Assembly: GCF_031178195.1 (NCBI RefSeq)
Contig: NZ_JAPSJL010000011.1
Span: forward strand, 1 to 64,000
Direction of reading: 5' to 3'
Origin: Zhihengliuella sp.
Lineage (GTDB): Bacteria > Actinomycetota > Actinomycetes > Actinomycetales > Micrococcaceae
Length of the DNA stretch: 64,000 bases
Within the stretch, counting starts at the first letter, position 1; every line of letters starts with the position of its first letter. The position numbers and the translations under genes are program-made. The notes under the pieces are model-generated. The model was not told where the DNA came from and made no database searches. It was given only the letters and a program-made list of their open reading frames with translations. This document shows positions 24,682-33,730 of this stretch, piece after piece.

Positions 24682-26166
24682 TTAGTTCTTGATCTGCTCC
24701 ATCTCGGAGGTCATCGTGTCGAACTCCTCGTGGATCGCCGTGTTCTTCTGCGGCGAGATCGAGGAGACGATCAGCGCCACGATCAGGCAGGCCGCGAAGC
24801 CCGGGACGATCTCGTACAGGCCGAGCCAGCCGAACTGGCCCCACACGAACGAGACCACGGCGCCGGTGATCATGCCGGCGAGGGCGCCGGTGCTGGTCAT
24901 CTTCTTCCAGAACAGGGCCAGGATGATCACGGGGCCGAACGCCGAGCCGAAGCCGGCCCAGGCGAAGCCGACCAGGTCGAGGATCGAGTTGTCCGTGTCG
25001 AGCGCCAGCAGGCCCGCGACGACGGCGACGATCAGCACGCCGATGCGGCCGTAGATGACCTGCTGCTTCGGGGTCAGCTCCTTGCCGGTCATGAGGAAGA
25101 GGTCCTCGACGAGGGCGGAGGAGGAGACCACGAGCTGCGAGGAGATCGTGGACATGATGGCCGCGAGGACGGCCGCCAGCACGAAGCCGGCGACGAGCGG
25201 GTGGAAGACCACCTGCGACAGCTGGAGGAAGACCGTCTCCGGGTTGTCCAGCGGGGTCCCCTCGCGGGTGAAGTACGCCAGGCCGATGAAGGCCGTGGCG
25301 ACGGCCCCGAGGGCGGTCAGGATCATCCAGCTGATGCCGATGCGGCGGCCGACCTTGGCGTCCTTGGCGGAGCGCATGGCCATGAAGCGGACGATGATGT
25401 GCGGCTGGCCGAAGTAGCCCAGGCCCCACGCGGCGGCGGAGACGACGCCGATGAAGGTGGCGCCGCCGAAGAGCGACATGTGGTTGATGCCGGCCTCGGC
25501 GTCGGCCGTGGCGATGCCCTCGGAGACACCCGACGGGCCGAGCATGACGAAGGCGATGATCGGCACGAGGATCAGCGACAGGAGCATCAGGATGCCCTGT
25601 GCCACGTCCGTCAGGGTCGCGCCGAGGAAGCCGCCGAAGAGGGTGTAGCTGAGGGTCACGAGGGCGACCAGCAGCATGCCCCAGAGGTAGGGGAGGTCGA
25701 ACGAGGCCTCGAAGAACGTGCCGCCCGCGACCATGCCGGACGAGACGTAGAACGTGAAGAAGACGAGAACGATCGCGCCGGCGATGATGCGCAGCAGGCG
25801 CGACTTGTCGCGGAAGCGGTTCTCGAGGAAGGACGGGACCGTGATGGAGTTGTTGGAGATCTCCGTGTAGGAGCGCAGGCGCGGGGCCACGAACTTCCAG
25901 TTCAGCCACGCGCCGATGGTCAGGCCGATGGCGATCCACGCCTCGACGAGGCCGCTGGCGTAGATGGCGCCGGGGAGGCCCATGAGCAGCCAGCCGGACA
26001 TGTCGGACGCGCCGGCCGAGAGGGCGGCGGTGCCGGGCCGGAGGCGGCGTCCGCCGAGCATGTAGTCGTCCATATTGGACGTCTGCCGGTAGGCGTACAC
26101 GCCGATCGCGATCATCGCGGCGAAGTACACGACGATCGCGATGGTTTGGAACGTGGTATCAGTCAT
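24682..26166 (-). CDS. putP: Sodium/proline symporter
   Basis: 494 residues, 13 predicted helices of the SSS (sodium:solute symporter) fold. PutP marks are SNMDDYMLGGRRL and SAGASDMSGWLLMGLPG in the first two helices and loop, GWGLGYFGQPHIIVRFMA-like sequence in helix 6-7, and the shared motif near QLVVSSSALVEDLF. It imports proline with Na+ for use by the divergent PutA. GAGGAC precedes the ATG. The LysR gene upstream is in the same direction 80 bp away and may be co-transcribed. Confidence 0.95.
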   Translation of the reverse strand: MTDTTFQTIAIVVYFAAMIAIGVYAYRQTSNMDDYMLGGRRLRPGTAALSAGASDMSGWLLMGLPGAIYASGLVEAWIAIGLTIGAWLNWKFVAPRLRSYTEISNNSITVPSFLENRFRDKSRLLRIIAGAIVLVFFTFYVSSGMVAGGTFFEASFDLPYLWGMLLVALVTLSYTLFGGFLGATLTDVAQGILMLLSLILVPIIAFVMLGPSGVSEGIATADAEAGINHMSLFGGATFIGVVSAAAWGLGYFGQPHIIVRFMAMRSAKDAKVGRRIGISWMILTALGAVATAFIGLAYFTREGTPLDNPETVFLQLSQVVFHPLVAGFVLAAVLAAIMSTISSQLVVSSSALVEDLFLMTGKELTPKQQVIYGRIGVLIVAVVAGLLALDTDNSILDLVGFAWAGFGSAFGPVIILALFWKKMTSTGALAGMITGAVVSFVWGQFGWLGLYEIVPGFAACLIVALIVSSISPQKNTAIHEEFDTMTSEMEQIKN

Positions 26167-26246
26167 GTCGTCCTCAGTTGGCGGAATGAACAGCTTCTGA
26201 GTATGACACTCCGACCGGTGGCCCAGACCACATCGTTATGCAAGCG

Positions 26247-27182
26247 TTATACATTTGCGAGGATGTCCGTATCCCTTTCGAGTAGCGTCGCCTCCTCCTC
26301 GAGTGCGGCCCGGAAGGCCGCCACGGCGGGGTACGACGACGTCGAGCTGCGGATCGAGGTGAACACCTCCCGCCGCGGCAGGTCGGGCAGCTCGATGTGG
26401 CGCGCCGTGGTGCCGCGCCGGGCCCACACGAGATCGGCCAGGAAGGCCACGGCGTTGCCCGATTCGACCAGCTGGATCTGAGCCTGGACATCCGCCGTCT
26501 CGAACTGGATGTCCGGCTCGAAGCCGGCGATCCTGCACGCCTGCAGGGCCCAGTGCCGGATCGCCGCCCCCGGTGGCTCCATGACCCAGGGCAGATGGGC
26601 CGCGTCCTCCAGCCGGTCGATCCGGAAGTACTCCTCCGGCGAGTCGGGCGCCGCGGGGACCGCCAGCCGGATCGAGTCCCGCAGCAGGGGCTGCCGGTCC
26701 AGATCCGGGTAGAGCGGGGCGGAATGCCCGGGATACTGCTCCGCGATCACCAGGTCGAAGTCCCGCATCCACGTCTCCCGGAGCGCGGCCTCCGGCTCGT
26801 GCTGGACCATCTCCACCCGGACCTCCGGGTGGGACGCGCGCAGTCGGCGGAGCGTGTTCGGGAGCAGCGAGAGCGCGGCTGTCTGGAAGACCGCGACGCG
26901 CACCGTTCCGATGACCTCCGTCTGGCTCGCCGCGAGGGCCGCCTCGGTGCGCTCGAGCGAGGCGAGGAGCTCCTCCGTGTGGGCGACGAGCACGTGCGCC
27001 TGCGGGGTCAGCTGCAACTGGCGGCCGCTGCGCCGGAGCAGCTTCACGCCGGCCTCCTTCTCGAGCGTGCTCAGCTGCTGCGAGACCGACGACGGGGAGT
27101 AGTTCAGCTCGGCCGCGACCTCCGCGATCGTGCCGCGGATGCTCAGCTCGCGGAGCAGTCTCAGACGCCTGACTTCGAGCAC
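26247..27182 (-). CDS. LysR family regulator, probable proline-use regulator
   Basis: 311 residues. The N-terminal winged HTH covers about 4-62 (TIAEVAAELNYSPSSVSQQLSTLEKEAG) and the effector domain about 90-295. It lies between putP and the divergent putA, so it probably senses proline or a breakdown product and controls both. The GTG start follows AGGAGG at 9 nt. The 93-bp gap to putA carries a 22-bp imperfect palindrome of the size LysR proteins bind. Regulation of put genes by a LysR protein here is inferred from position only. Confidence 0.9.
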   Translation of the reverse strand: MLEVRRLRLLRELSIRGTIAEVAAELNYSPSSVSQQLSTLEKEAGVKLLRRSGRQLQLTPQAHVLVAHTEELLASLERTEAALAASQTEVIGTVRVAVFQTAALSLLPNTLRRLRASHPEVRVEMVQHEPEAALRETWMRDFDLVIAEQYPGHSAPLYPDLDRQPLLRDSIRLAVPAAPDSPEEYFRIDRLEDAAHLPWVMEPPGAAIRHWALQACRIAGFEPDIQFETADVQAQIQLVESGNAVAFLADLVWARRGTTARHIELPDLPRREVFTSIRSSTSSYPAVAAFRAALEEEATLLERDTDILANV

Positions 27183-27215
27183 GTGGACGACCTCCTGAAT
27201 CCTTCGGTTTTGCTT

Positions 27216-27237
27216 AACAGTACCGTTCGTGATTGTT
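27216..27237. promoter_or_regulatory. Candidate operator in the LysR-putA divergent region
   Basis: AACAGTACCG and CGTGATTGTT, 2 bp apart, match as inverted arms at 7 of 10 positions (AACAnTnnCG). It sits in the most AT-rich part of the 93-bp region. Confidence 0.4.
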
Positions 27238-27263
27238 CATTTTTCACGGCGAAAGGTCTGACT

Positions 27264-27269
27264 CATAAT
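27264..27269 (+). promoter_or_regulatory. -10 box (CATAAT) of putA
   Basis: CATAAT ends 6 nt before ATG 27276. A purine-rich GAAAGG is 20 nt from the start, too far to act as a ribosome site, so a leaderless transcript is likely. Confidence 0.45.
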
Positions 27270-27275
27270 CGAGAC

Positions 27276-30200
27276 ATGACATTGCACTCCACCCCCGATG
27301 CGGCCACGGATTCCGTGCGTCCGCAGGACCTCGCCGACGAGGCGATCGCGTTGGTCCGTCGCTGGCTGAGCGAAGCCGCGAATCACCCTGTCGACCCGGC
27401 CGCTGCACGGCTGGCCGGCGTCCTCAAGGACCCGAACGGGCTCGACTTCACGGTCGGGTTCGTCGACGGCGTCGTACGCCCCGAGGACCTGAAGGTCGCC
27501 GCCCGCAAGCTCAGCTCGCTCGCGCCCAAGGTCCCCGCGTTCCTGCCTTGGTACATGAAGACCGCCGTCGCGCTCGGCGGCCGCGTCGCCCCGCTCGCGC
27601 CCTCCGTCGTGATCCCGATCGCCCGCCGCGTGCTGCGCCAGATGGTGTCCCATCTGATCGTGGACGCGACCGAGCACCGCCTCGGCCCGGCGATCGAGAA
27701 GATCCAGCGCCCCGGCACGCACCTGAACATCAACCTCCTCGGCGAGGCGATCCTCGGCCAGCACGAGGCCGAGCGCCGTCTCGCCGGCACGGCCGAGCTG
27801 CTCGCCCGCGACGACGTCGACTACGTCTCCATCAAGGTCTCCTCCACCGTGGCGCCGCACAACCACTGGGCGTTCGACGAGGCCGTCGACCACATCATCG
27901 AGAAACTCGCGCCGCTCTACCGCCAGGCCGCGTCCTTCAGCCCCGCCAAGTTCATCAACCTGGACATGGAGGAGTACAAGGACCTCGAGCTGACCATGGC
28001 CGTGTTCAAGCGGCTCCTGGAGCGCGACGAGTTCAAGGGCCTCCAGGCCGGCATCGTCCTGCAGGCCTACCTGCCGGACGCACTCGGCGCCATGATCGAG
28101 CTGCAGGACTGGGCTGCGCAGCGGGTCGCCGACGGCGGCGCGCCGATCAAGGTCCGCCTCGTCAAGGGCGCCAACCTGCCCATGGAGAGCATGGATGCGG
28201 ACCTGCGCGACTGGCCGCTCGCCACCTGGGGCAGCAAGCAGGACTCGGACACCTCCTACAAGGCGGTGCTGGACTACGCCCTCACCCCGGAGCGCATCCG
28301 GAACGTGCGCCTCGGCGTCGCGGGCCACAACCTCTTCGACATCGCGTTGGCGCACCTGCTGGCCGAGCGCCGCGGGATCTCCACCCACGGCGAGATCCCG
28401 GACCTCGAGTTCGAGATGCTCCTCGGCATGGCCACCGGTCAGGCCGAGGCCGTCAAGAAGGACGTCGGCTCCCTGCTCCTCTACACGCCGGTGGTCCACC
28501 CGCGCGAGTTCGACGTCGCCATCGCCTACCTGATCCGCCGCCTCGAGGAGGGGGCGAGCCACGAGAACTTCATGTCCGCCGTCTTCGAGCTGGACAAGAA
28601 CGAGGAGCTCTTCGAGCGCGAGAAGCAGCGCTTCCTCGCCTCGGTCGAGGCGCTGGAGGGCCCGGGCTTCGCCGGCATCGTGCCGGCCCCGAACCGGGTC
28701 CAGAACCGCGCCGCCGAGATCCACCGGTACGACGACGCCGCGGCCGCGGCGTTCGAGGCCGGCTTCACGAACACCCCGGACACCGACCCGGACCTGCCGG
28801 CCAACCGCGACTGGGGCCGCGAGATCCTCGACCGCGTCCCGGGCTCGCGCATCGGCGAGGACCTGGTGGAGCAGCACAAGGTCCGCAGCGGCGAGGAGCT
28901 CGAGGGGCGCATCGGCTCGGTCCTGACCGCGGCCGAGGCCTGGGGTGCGATGAGCGGTGCCGAGCGCGCCCGCGTGCTCGACCGGATCGGCGTGAAGCTG
29001 GCGAACCACCGCGCCGAGATGCTCGAGGTCATGGCCGTCGAGTGCGGCAAGACGCTCGACCAGGGCGACCCGGAGGTCTCCGAGGCGATCGACTTCGCGC
29101 ACTACTACGCCCAGCTCGCCCGCGAGATCGACCGGGTCGAGGGCGCCGAGTACGTGCCGAGCAAGCTCATCGCCGTCATCCCGCCGTGGAACTTCCCGAC
29201 CGCGATCCCGTGCGGCGGCGTCGTCGCGGCGCTGGCCGCCGGCTCCGCCGTCGCCATCAAGCCCGCCCGTCAGGCGGCCCGCACCGGGTCCGTCATGGTG
29301 CAGGCCGTGTGGGAGGCGCTCGACGAGGCCGGCATCGGCCGCGACCTGGTCCAGCTCATCCACGTCGACGACCGCGACCTCGGCCGGCAGCTGGTCGGGC
29401 ACCCCGCCGTCGACCGGCTGATCCTCACCGGCGGCTATGAGACCGCCGAGCTGTTCCGCTCCTTCCGGACCGACCTGCCGCTCCTCGCGGAGACCAGCGG
29501 CAAGAACGCCCTCATCGTCACCCCCAGCGCCGACCTCGACCTGGCCGCCAAGGACGTCGCCTACAGCGCGTTCGGCCACGCCGGGCAGAAGTGCTCGGCT
29601 GGGTCCCTGGTGATCCTGGTGGGCTCCGTCGCGACCAGCCGGCGTTTCCACGACCAGCTCGTGGACGCCGTCCAGTCGCTCACGGTCGACTACCCGACCA
29701 ACCCGGAGGCCCAGATGGGCCCGATCATCGAGCCGGCCGCCGGCAAGCTGCTGCGCGGCCTGACCGAGCTCGGCGAGGGCGAGCGCTGGGTCCTGGAGCC
29801 GAAGCAGCTCGACGACAGCGGCAAGCTGTGGAGCCCGGGCCTGCGCTCCGGCGTGAAGCCGGGCAGCGAGTACCACCTGACGGAGTACTTCGGCCCGATC
29901 CTCGGCGTCATGACGGCCGACACCCTCGAGGAGGCAATCGAGTACGTCAACGCCACCGACTTCGGCCTGACCTCCGGCCTGCACTCGCTGGACCCGGACG
30001 AGATGGCGTACTGGGTGGACCGCGTCGACGCCGGCAACCTGTACATCAACCGCGGCATCACCGGCGCGATCGTGCAGCGGCAGCCGTTCGGCGGCTGGAA
30101 GAAGTCCGCCGTCGGCGCCGGCACCAAGGCCGGCGGCCCCAACTACCTGGTGGGCCTCGGCGACTGGAGGGACAAGCCGCTGGAGGGTATGTCCGCCCCC

Positions 30201-30839
30201 ATCGCCGGTGCACCGGCCGCCCTCCTGGACGCCGCGCGCGACGTCCTGGACCGGACCGACGCCGACTGGCTGGCCAATGCGCTGTCCGACGACGCCGACC
30301 AGTGGGCGCGCGAGTTCGGCGTGGCCAAGGATCCCACCGGCCTCATCGCGGAGCGCAACGTGTTCCGCTACCGCCCGATGCCCGTCACCGTCCGCCTGGC
30401 CGGCGAGCCGACATCGCGCCAGACCGCGGAGCTCTTCCGCGTCGTCGGGGCCGGCCTCCGGGTCTGGCAGGCCCACGGCCACGCCGCCCCGGGCGCACGG
30501 GTCACCGTGAGCGTCGACGAGGTCGGCGAGGACGTGCTGCGCGTCCTCCGCGGAACCGGCGCGCTGGTGGTCGAGGAGAACGAGCAGGACTGGGAGCTGC
30601 GCGTCTCGCGGCTCGCCGCCATGACCGGCCCCGAGGCCGGTGCCCGCCTGCGACTCATCGGTGCTGACCCGGTCAAGACCTACGAGGCGGCCGACGGCGC
30701 CCCCATCGTCGCCGTCTACGACCACCCGGTGGTCTCGGCCGGCCGTGTGGAGCTGCTGCCGTTCCTCCGGGAGCAGGCCGTGTCCATCACCGCGCACCGG
30801 TTCGGCACGCCGGACCACCTCAGCGACGGCGTGATCTGA
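27276..30839 (+). CDS. putA: Bifunctional proline dehydrogenase / L-glutamate gamma-semialdehyde dehydrogenase
   Basis: 1187 residues in one chain. The FAD-binding proline dehydrogenase barrel spans about 60-460 (VSIKVSSTVAPHNHW, QAYLPDA, RLVKGAN). The aldehyde dehydrogenase domain spans about 520-1000, with general base Glu739 in LAETSGKN and nucleophile Cys773 in GQKCSAGS. The last 190 residues form an ALDH-like C-terminal domain. It oxidises proline to glutamate with substrate channelling. No ribbon-helix-helix DNA-binding domain is present, so it is not itself a repressor as in E. coli. The frame is open upstream, but the family N-terminus and a -10 box favour 27276. Confidence 0.95.
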   Translation: MTLHSTPDAATDSVRPQDLADEAIALVRRWLSEAANHPVDPAAARLAGVLKDPNGLDFTVGFVDGVVRPEDLKVAARKLSSLAPKVPAFLPWYMKTAVALGGRVAPLAPSVVIPIARRVLRQMVSHLIVDATEHRLGPAIEKIQRPGTHLNINLLGEAILGQHEAERRLAGTAELLARDDVDYVSIKVSSTVAPHNHWAFDEAVDHIIEKLAPLYRQAASFSPAKFINLDMEEYKDLELTMAVFKRLLERDEFKGLQAGIVLQAYLPDALGAMIELQDWAAQRVADGGAPIKVRLVKGANLPMESMDADLRDWPLATWGSKQDSDTSYKAVLDYALTPERIRNVRLGVAGHNLFDIALAHLLAERRGISTHGEIPDLEFEMLLGMATGQAEAVKKDVGSLLLYTPVVHPREFDVAIAYLIRRLEEGASHENFMSAVFELDKNEELFEREKQRFLASVEALEGPGFAGIVPAPNRVQNRAAEIHRYDDAAAAAFEAGFTNTPDTDPDLPANRDWGREILDRVPGSRIGEDLVEQHKVRSGEELEGRIGSVLTAAEAWGAMSGAERARVLDRIGVKLANHRAEMLEVMAVECGKTLDQGDPEVSEAIDFAHYYAQLAREIDRVEGAEYVPSKLIAVIPPWNFPTAIPCGGVVAALAAGSAVAIKPARQAARTGSVMVQAVWEALDEAGIGRDLVQLIHVDDRDLGRQLVGHPAVDRLILTGGYETAELFRSFRTDLPLLAETSGKNALIVTPSADLDLAAKDVAYSAFGHAGQKCSAGSLVILVGSVATSRRFHDQLVDAVQSLTVDYPTNPEAQMGPIIEPAAGKLLRGLTELGEGERWVLEPKQLDDSGKLWSPGLRSGVKPGSEYHLTEYFGPILGVMTADTLEEAIEYVNATDFGLTSGLHSLDPDEMAYWVDRVDAGNLYINRGITGAIVQRQPFGGWKKSAVGAGTKAGGPNYLVGLGDWRDKPLEGMSAPIAGAPAALLDAARDVLDRTDADWLANALSDDADQWAREFGVAKDPTGLIAERNVFRYRPMPVTVRLAGEPTSRQTAELFRVVGAGLRVWQAHGHAAPGARVTVSVDEVGEDVLRVLRGTGALVVEENEQDWELRVSRLAAMTGPEAGARLRLIGADPVKTYEAADGAPIVAVYDHPVVSAGRVELLPFLREQAVSITAHRFGTPDHLSDGVI

Positions 30840-30931
30840 GACGGCCGGCGCCGAGGGGCTGATCCACTCGGCGTGAGTCGCCGAGATCGGCGACGCCGCC
30901 GCCGACCCGACCGGTTGACGGCAGCGGCACC

Positions 30932-30977
30932 CGAGGAGGGGCTCCTCCGGACCATGGTCCGGAGGAGCCCCTCCTCG
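30932..30977. terminator. 46-bp perfect palindrome, bidirectional terminator
   Basis: Two 23-nt arms with no loop, centred on the CCATGG at 30952-30957 and starting with CGAGGAGGGGCTCC. It lies between the convergent putA and NCS1 permease genes. The RNA would fold into a very stable hairpin in either direction. Confidence 0.8.
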
Positions 30978-31066
30978 TCTGTGCGTCTGTCTGTGCGCCT
31001 GTTGGTGCGCCAGTCTGTGCCCGCCGGCAGGACCCGCCGCTTGTGCCCGCCTCGGTGCGTCGGCGC

Positions 31067-32482
31067 TCAGCCGGCGGGTGCGGGATCCGCGGTGTCGGCG
31101 TTCGCGGCGCCGGACCCCACGGCCTCGGCCAGATGGCGCTGCCCGCCCGGGTGTCCGTGCTCCCGGCGGGACCAGGACAGGCCGAGATAGAGCAGGAAGG
31201 TGAGGGCGAACGTCGGCAGCGTGGCACCGACCGGCAGCGGCCACAGGTACGTGAAGGCCAGCGACGCCGCGGCGCCGAGCGCCCACACGACGAGTGCCAC
31301 GGCGTTGAAGCCGCCGCGGTACCAGTAGCGGCCGCCGGAGGCGTTGAGGATGTCCTCCGCGTACGAACGGCGCCGGAGGATGTAGTAGTCCACGAGCATC
31401 ACGGCGAAGACCGGGACGAACAGAGAGCCGATCACCACCAGGAAGCTCGTGAACTGGTCCAGCAGCGCCATCCAGGTGGACCCCACCACGGAGATCCCGC
31501 CGAGGACCAGCGCGGTCGGCAGGAACTTCAGGCGGCTGCCTGCCCGCGCATTCACCGCGGACGTGACCATGCCGTAGACGGCCATGGTGTTGGTGGCCAT
31601 GACGGAGAGGAAGACGACGACGGCGAACGGTGCGCCGAAGGCCGTCACGAGGATCGAGGGGTCGAAGGCGGGGGCCTCGTCGCCCTGGAGCATCACGTAG
31701 CCGAGCGCGATCGCCCCGAGCGACATGGAGACGATCGTCGAGGCCGAGTAGCCGATGCCGGCGCCCAGGAAGTTCGCCCGGCTCGAGCGGGCCATCCGGT
31801 TGATGTCCGCCGAGAGCACGGTCCAGGAGATGGCGGTGGCCACCACGATGTCGAGCACGATCGCCGGGGCCATGCCCAGCTCGGGCGCCGGGGCGATGGA
31901 GGCGTAGTCCGCCGCGCTGAACGCGGTGAAGGCGGTGTAGAAGATCGTGCCGATGACGATGATCATGGCGACCGCCAGCCACGGCTCGACCTTGGAGATC
32001 CCCTCGTGGCCGAAGATGGCCAGCAGCACCACGATCACCTCGCAGATGACGGAGAACAGCACCGGGTTGGAGAACCCGGTGGTCTGCTCCACGAGCGCGT
32101 TGACGGTGACGCCCGCGAGCATCGCCTGCACCCAGCTCCAGCCCATGAGGATCAGCACGTTCGCCGCCACGGGGACGTAGGTGCCGCGGGTGCCGAACGA
32201 CGCGCGGGTCAGTGCCATGGTCGGCAGGCCGGTCCGGGTGCCGATGTTGCCCACCAGGGTGAGCACGACGGCGCCGATCAGCGTCCCGACGACGATCATC
32301 GCCAGGGCGGTGCCCATGGCGACGCCGGGGACGAAGAGCGTCCCCGTCAGCAGCGTGGTGACCACCAGGTTGGCGGCCAGCCAGATCATGCCCAGCCGCG
32401 GCGCGGAGGCCGTGCCGCGCAGCGGTCCCGCGTTGTCGGTGTGGGCCTCCAGGTACGCGTTGAGGCGGCGGTAGAGATTCAC
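31067..32482 (-). CDS. NCS1 family permease, cytosine/purine type
   Basis: 471 residues with 12 predicted helices of the nucleobase:cation symporter-1 family. Characteristic are the N-terminal GMIWLAANLVVTTLLTG, the helix 3 RASFGTRGTY segment, and SWTVLSADINRMAR. Members import cytosine, purines, allantoin, hydantoin or thiamine precursors; the substrate cannot be fixed. The GTG start overlaps the TGA stop of the NTF2-like gene (GTGA), so translation is coupled. The C-terminal 35 residues are hydrophilic. Confidence 0.88.
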   Translation of the reverse strand: MNLYRRLNAYLEAHTDNAGPLRGTASAPRLGMIWLAANLVVTTLLTGTLFVPGVAMGTALAMIVVGTLIGAVVLTLVGNIGTRTGLPTMALTRASFGTRGTYVPVAANVLILMGWSWVQAMLAGVTVNALVEQTTGFSNPVLFSVICEVIVVLLAIFGHEGISKVEPWLAVAMIIVIGTIFYTAFTAFSAADYASIAPAPELGMAPAIVLDIVVATAISWTVLSADINRMARSSRANFLGAGIGYSASTIVSMSLGAIALGYVMLQGDEAPAFDPSILVTAFGAPFAVVVFLSVMATNTMAVYGMVTSAVNARAGSRLKFLPTALVLGGISVVGSTWMALLDQFTSFLVVIGSLFVPVFAVMLVDYYILRRRSYAEDILNASGGRYWYRGGFNAVALVVWALGAAASLAFTYLWPLPVGATLPTFALTFLLYLGLSWSRREHGHPGGQRHLAEAVGSGAANADTADPAPAG

Positions 32483-32943
32483 AGCCGCCCCTCCCCGTCC
32501 CGGCCGGCAGCGGGACCGGCTGCGGGGGCGGCGGCCTGGGACTCGGCCCCGGGCCCGTCCGGCACCGCCGAGAGGTGCTCGTAGACGGCCAGGAGGCGTT
32601 CGCCGTCGTACGCGAACACGATCGTCTCGCGCTCGCGATACGACTCCTCGCCGTCGGCCGTGCTGACCGACGTGGCGACGTCGTGGGAGAACACGGCTCC
32701 GCCGGGGAACGGCTGGATGCGCTGGTGCGTGGACTCGCAGGCCGTCACCCGCCATCCGGAGCGCAGCCACGAGTGCCACAGCTCCTCGTAGGCGGCGCGG
32801 CCGTCCAGCCGCTCCGGCTCGGTGTGGAAGACGAAGCTGGCGTCCTCGGCGAAGCAGGAGAAGTAGCGCTCCGTGTCCGTGGCGGCGAAGGCGTCGACGA
32901 GCTCCGAGGCTGCGGCGCGGACTTGGTCGGTGGAAGGGGTCAT
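32479..32943 (-). CDS. NTF2-like (SnoaL/DUF4440-type) protein
   Basis: 154 residues. A helix-first cone fold (ELVDAFAATDTERYFSCFAEDASFVFHTEP) and later strands IQPFPGGAVFSHDV and RERETIVFAYDGERLLAVYEHLS are typical of NTF2-like enzymes and binding proteins. The last 20 residues are Ala/Gly-rich. It heads a two-gene unit with the permease, so it probably binds or converts the imported compound. AtzH-type NTF2-like decarboxylases in triazine breakdown are one precedent for such a partner. The function here is unknown. Confidence 0.8.
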   Translation of the reverse strand: MTPSTDQVRAAASELVDAFAATDTERYFSCFAEDASFVFHTEPERLDGRAAYEELWHSWLRSGWRVTACESTHQRIQPFPGGAVFSHDVATSVSTADGEESYRERETIVFAYDGERLLAVYEHLSAVPDGPGAESQAAAPAAGPAAGRDGEGRL

Positions 32944-33308
32944 GCCGGTTCCTATCGTCTCAATGTATTACTGCCGGCCAACATGCGTTGCGCTGGGGTA
33001 AACACCGAAACGTTAGGGCGATCACAGGGAGGCGTCAAGGGTTGTGACGTCGCGCGGCCCGTCCGGCGCGACGGCCGGACGGGGCATCACGGCCCTCTGC
33101 CCGCGGCGACGGTCTGTGGGCGCACCGGCGGAACGCTGATCCCACTCGCCCGATGATGAGGCGACCAGCTGAGCGGACGACGGCGGCCGCCCTCCCGGAG
33201 GGGAGAGCGGCCGCCGTCGCCCGGTCGCGGAGCGCGTTCGCGGTGTGCGTCACGCCGTCATACTGCTCGGCGGTCCTCCTCCACGCGCGTTCTCCTGCCG
33301 TCGTCCTG
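32944..33308. other. Intergenic region between the NTF2-like gene and ptsH
   Basis: No gene is seen. The left 90 bp is AT-richer and holds the promoter side of the NTF2-like gene (GTAATACATTG on the minus strand, possible -10 TAATAC). The right half holds the ptsH terminator hairpin at 33179-33218. Confidence 0.45.
33179..33218 (-). terminator. Hairpin, probable end of the fru-pts operon
   Basis: A 12-bp stem (GACGGCGGCCGC with GCGGCCGCCGTC) around a 16-nt loop that itself contains CCTCC/GGAGG. It lies about 90 bp past the ptsH stop. No U-tract is seen, so the terminator role is inferred. Confidence 0.55.
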
Positions 33309-33587
33309 CTACTCGGCGTCGTGGTCCGTCTCGAGGATCTTCACGAGGGTGTCCAGCGCCTCGTCGGCGCCGTCGCCCTCGGCGCGCAGGACCACGGTGG
33401 TCCCGTACTCGGCGCCCAGACCCATGAGGGACAGGATGCTCGAGGCGTCGAGGGCCTCGTCGGCCGGCTCGCCCTCGAGGGCGATCGTGACCTCGACGGG
33501 CTGCTCGGCGGCGGCCTCGGCGAAGATGGATGCCGGGCGGGCGTGCAGTCCGACGCGGCTGGCGATGGTGGCGGTGCGTTCGGCCAT
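33309..33587 (-). CDS. ptsH: Phosphocarrier protein HPr
   Basis: 92 residues. The active site is VGLHARPAS with His15, phosphorylated by enzyme I. The second signature DASSILSLMGLG holds Ser50 near the regulatory serine site, but whether HPr kinase acts on it in this lineage is doubtful. It passes phosphate to FruA and other EII proteins. It is the last gene of the fru-pts unit, 143 bp after ptsI. AAGGAG precedes the ATG. Confidence 0.95.
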   Translation of the reverse strand: MAERTATIASRVGLHARPASIFAEAAAEQPVEVTIALEGEPADEALDASSILSLMGLGAEYGTTVVLRAEGDGADEALDTLVKILETDHDAE

Positions 33588-33730
33588 GGTGGGCTCCTTC
33601 GGGTGTGCTGTTCTCGAGGGGTTGCTGTGGTTCATGATGCCAGCGATCCGGCTGCTCCGGCCGGACCGCAGACGTCGGGTGATGCGGCGGGGCGATCCGC
33701 GGGCGGGTGCCCGACGGAAGGGCCGGAGGC

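Noticed and set aside
26397-27275. Upstream extension of the putA frame
   Set aside because: It runs antisense through the LysR gene and matches no PutA N-terminus.
27237-31982. Minus-strand open frame of about 1580 codons opposite putA
   Set aside because: It is the antisense shadow of putA and runs into the permease. It has no start signal and no recognisable domain, and such frames are expected from strong GC third-position bias.
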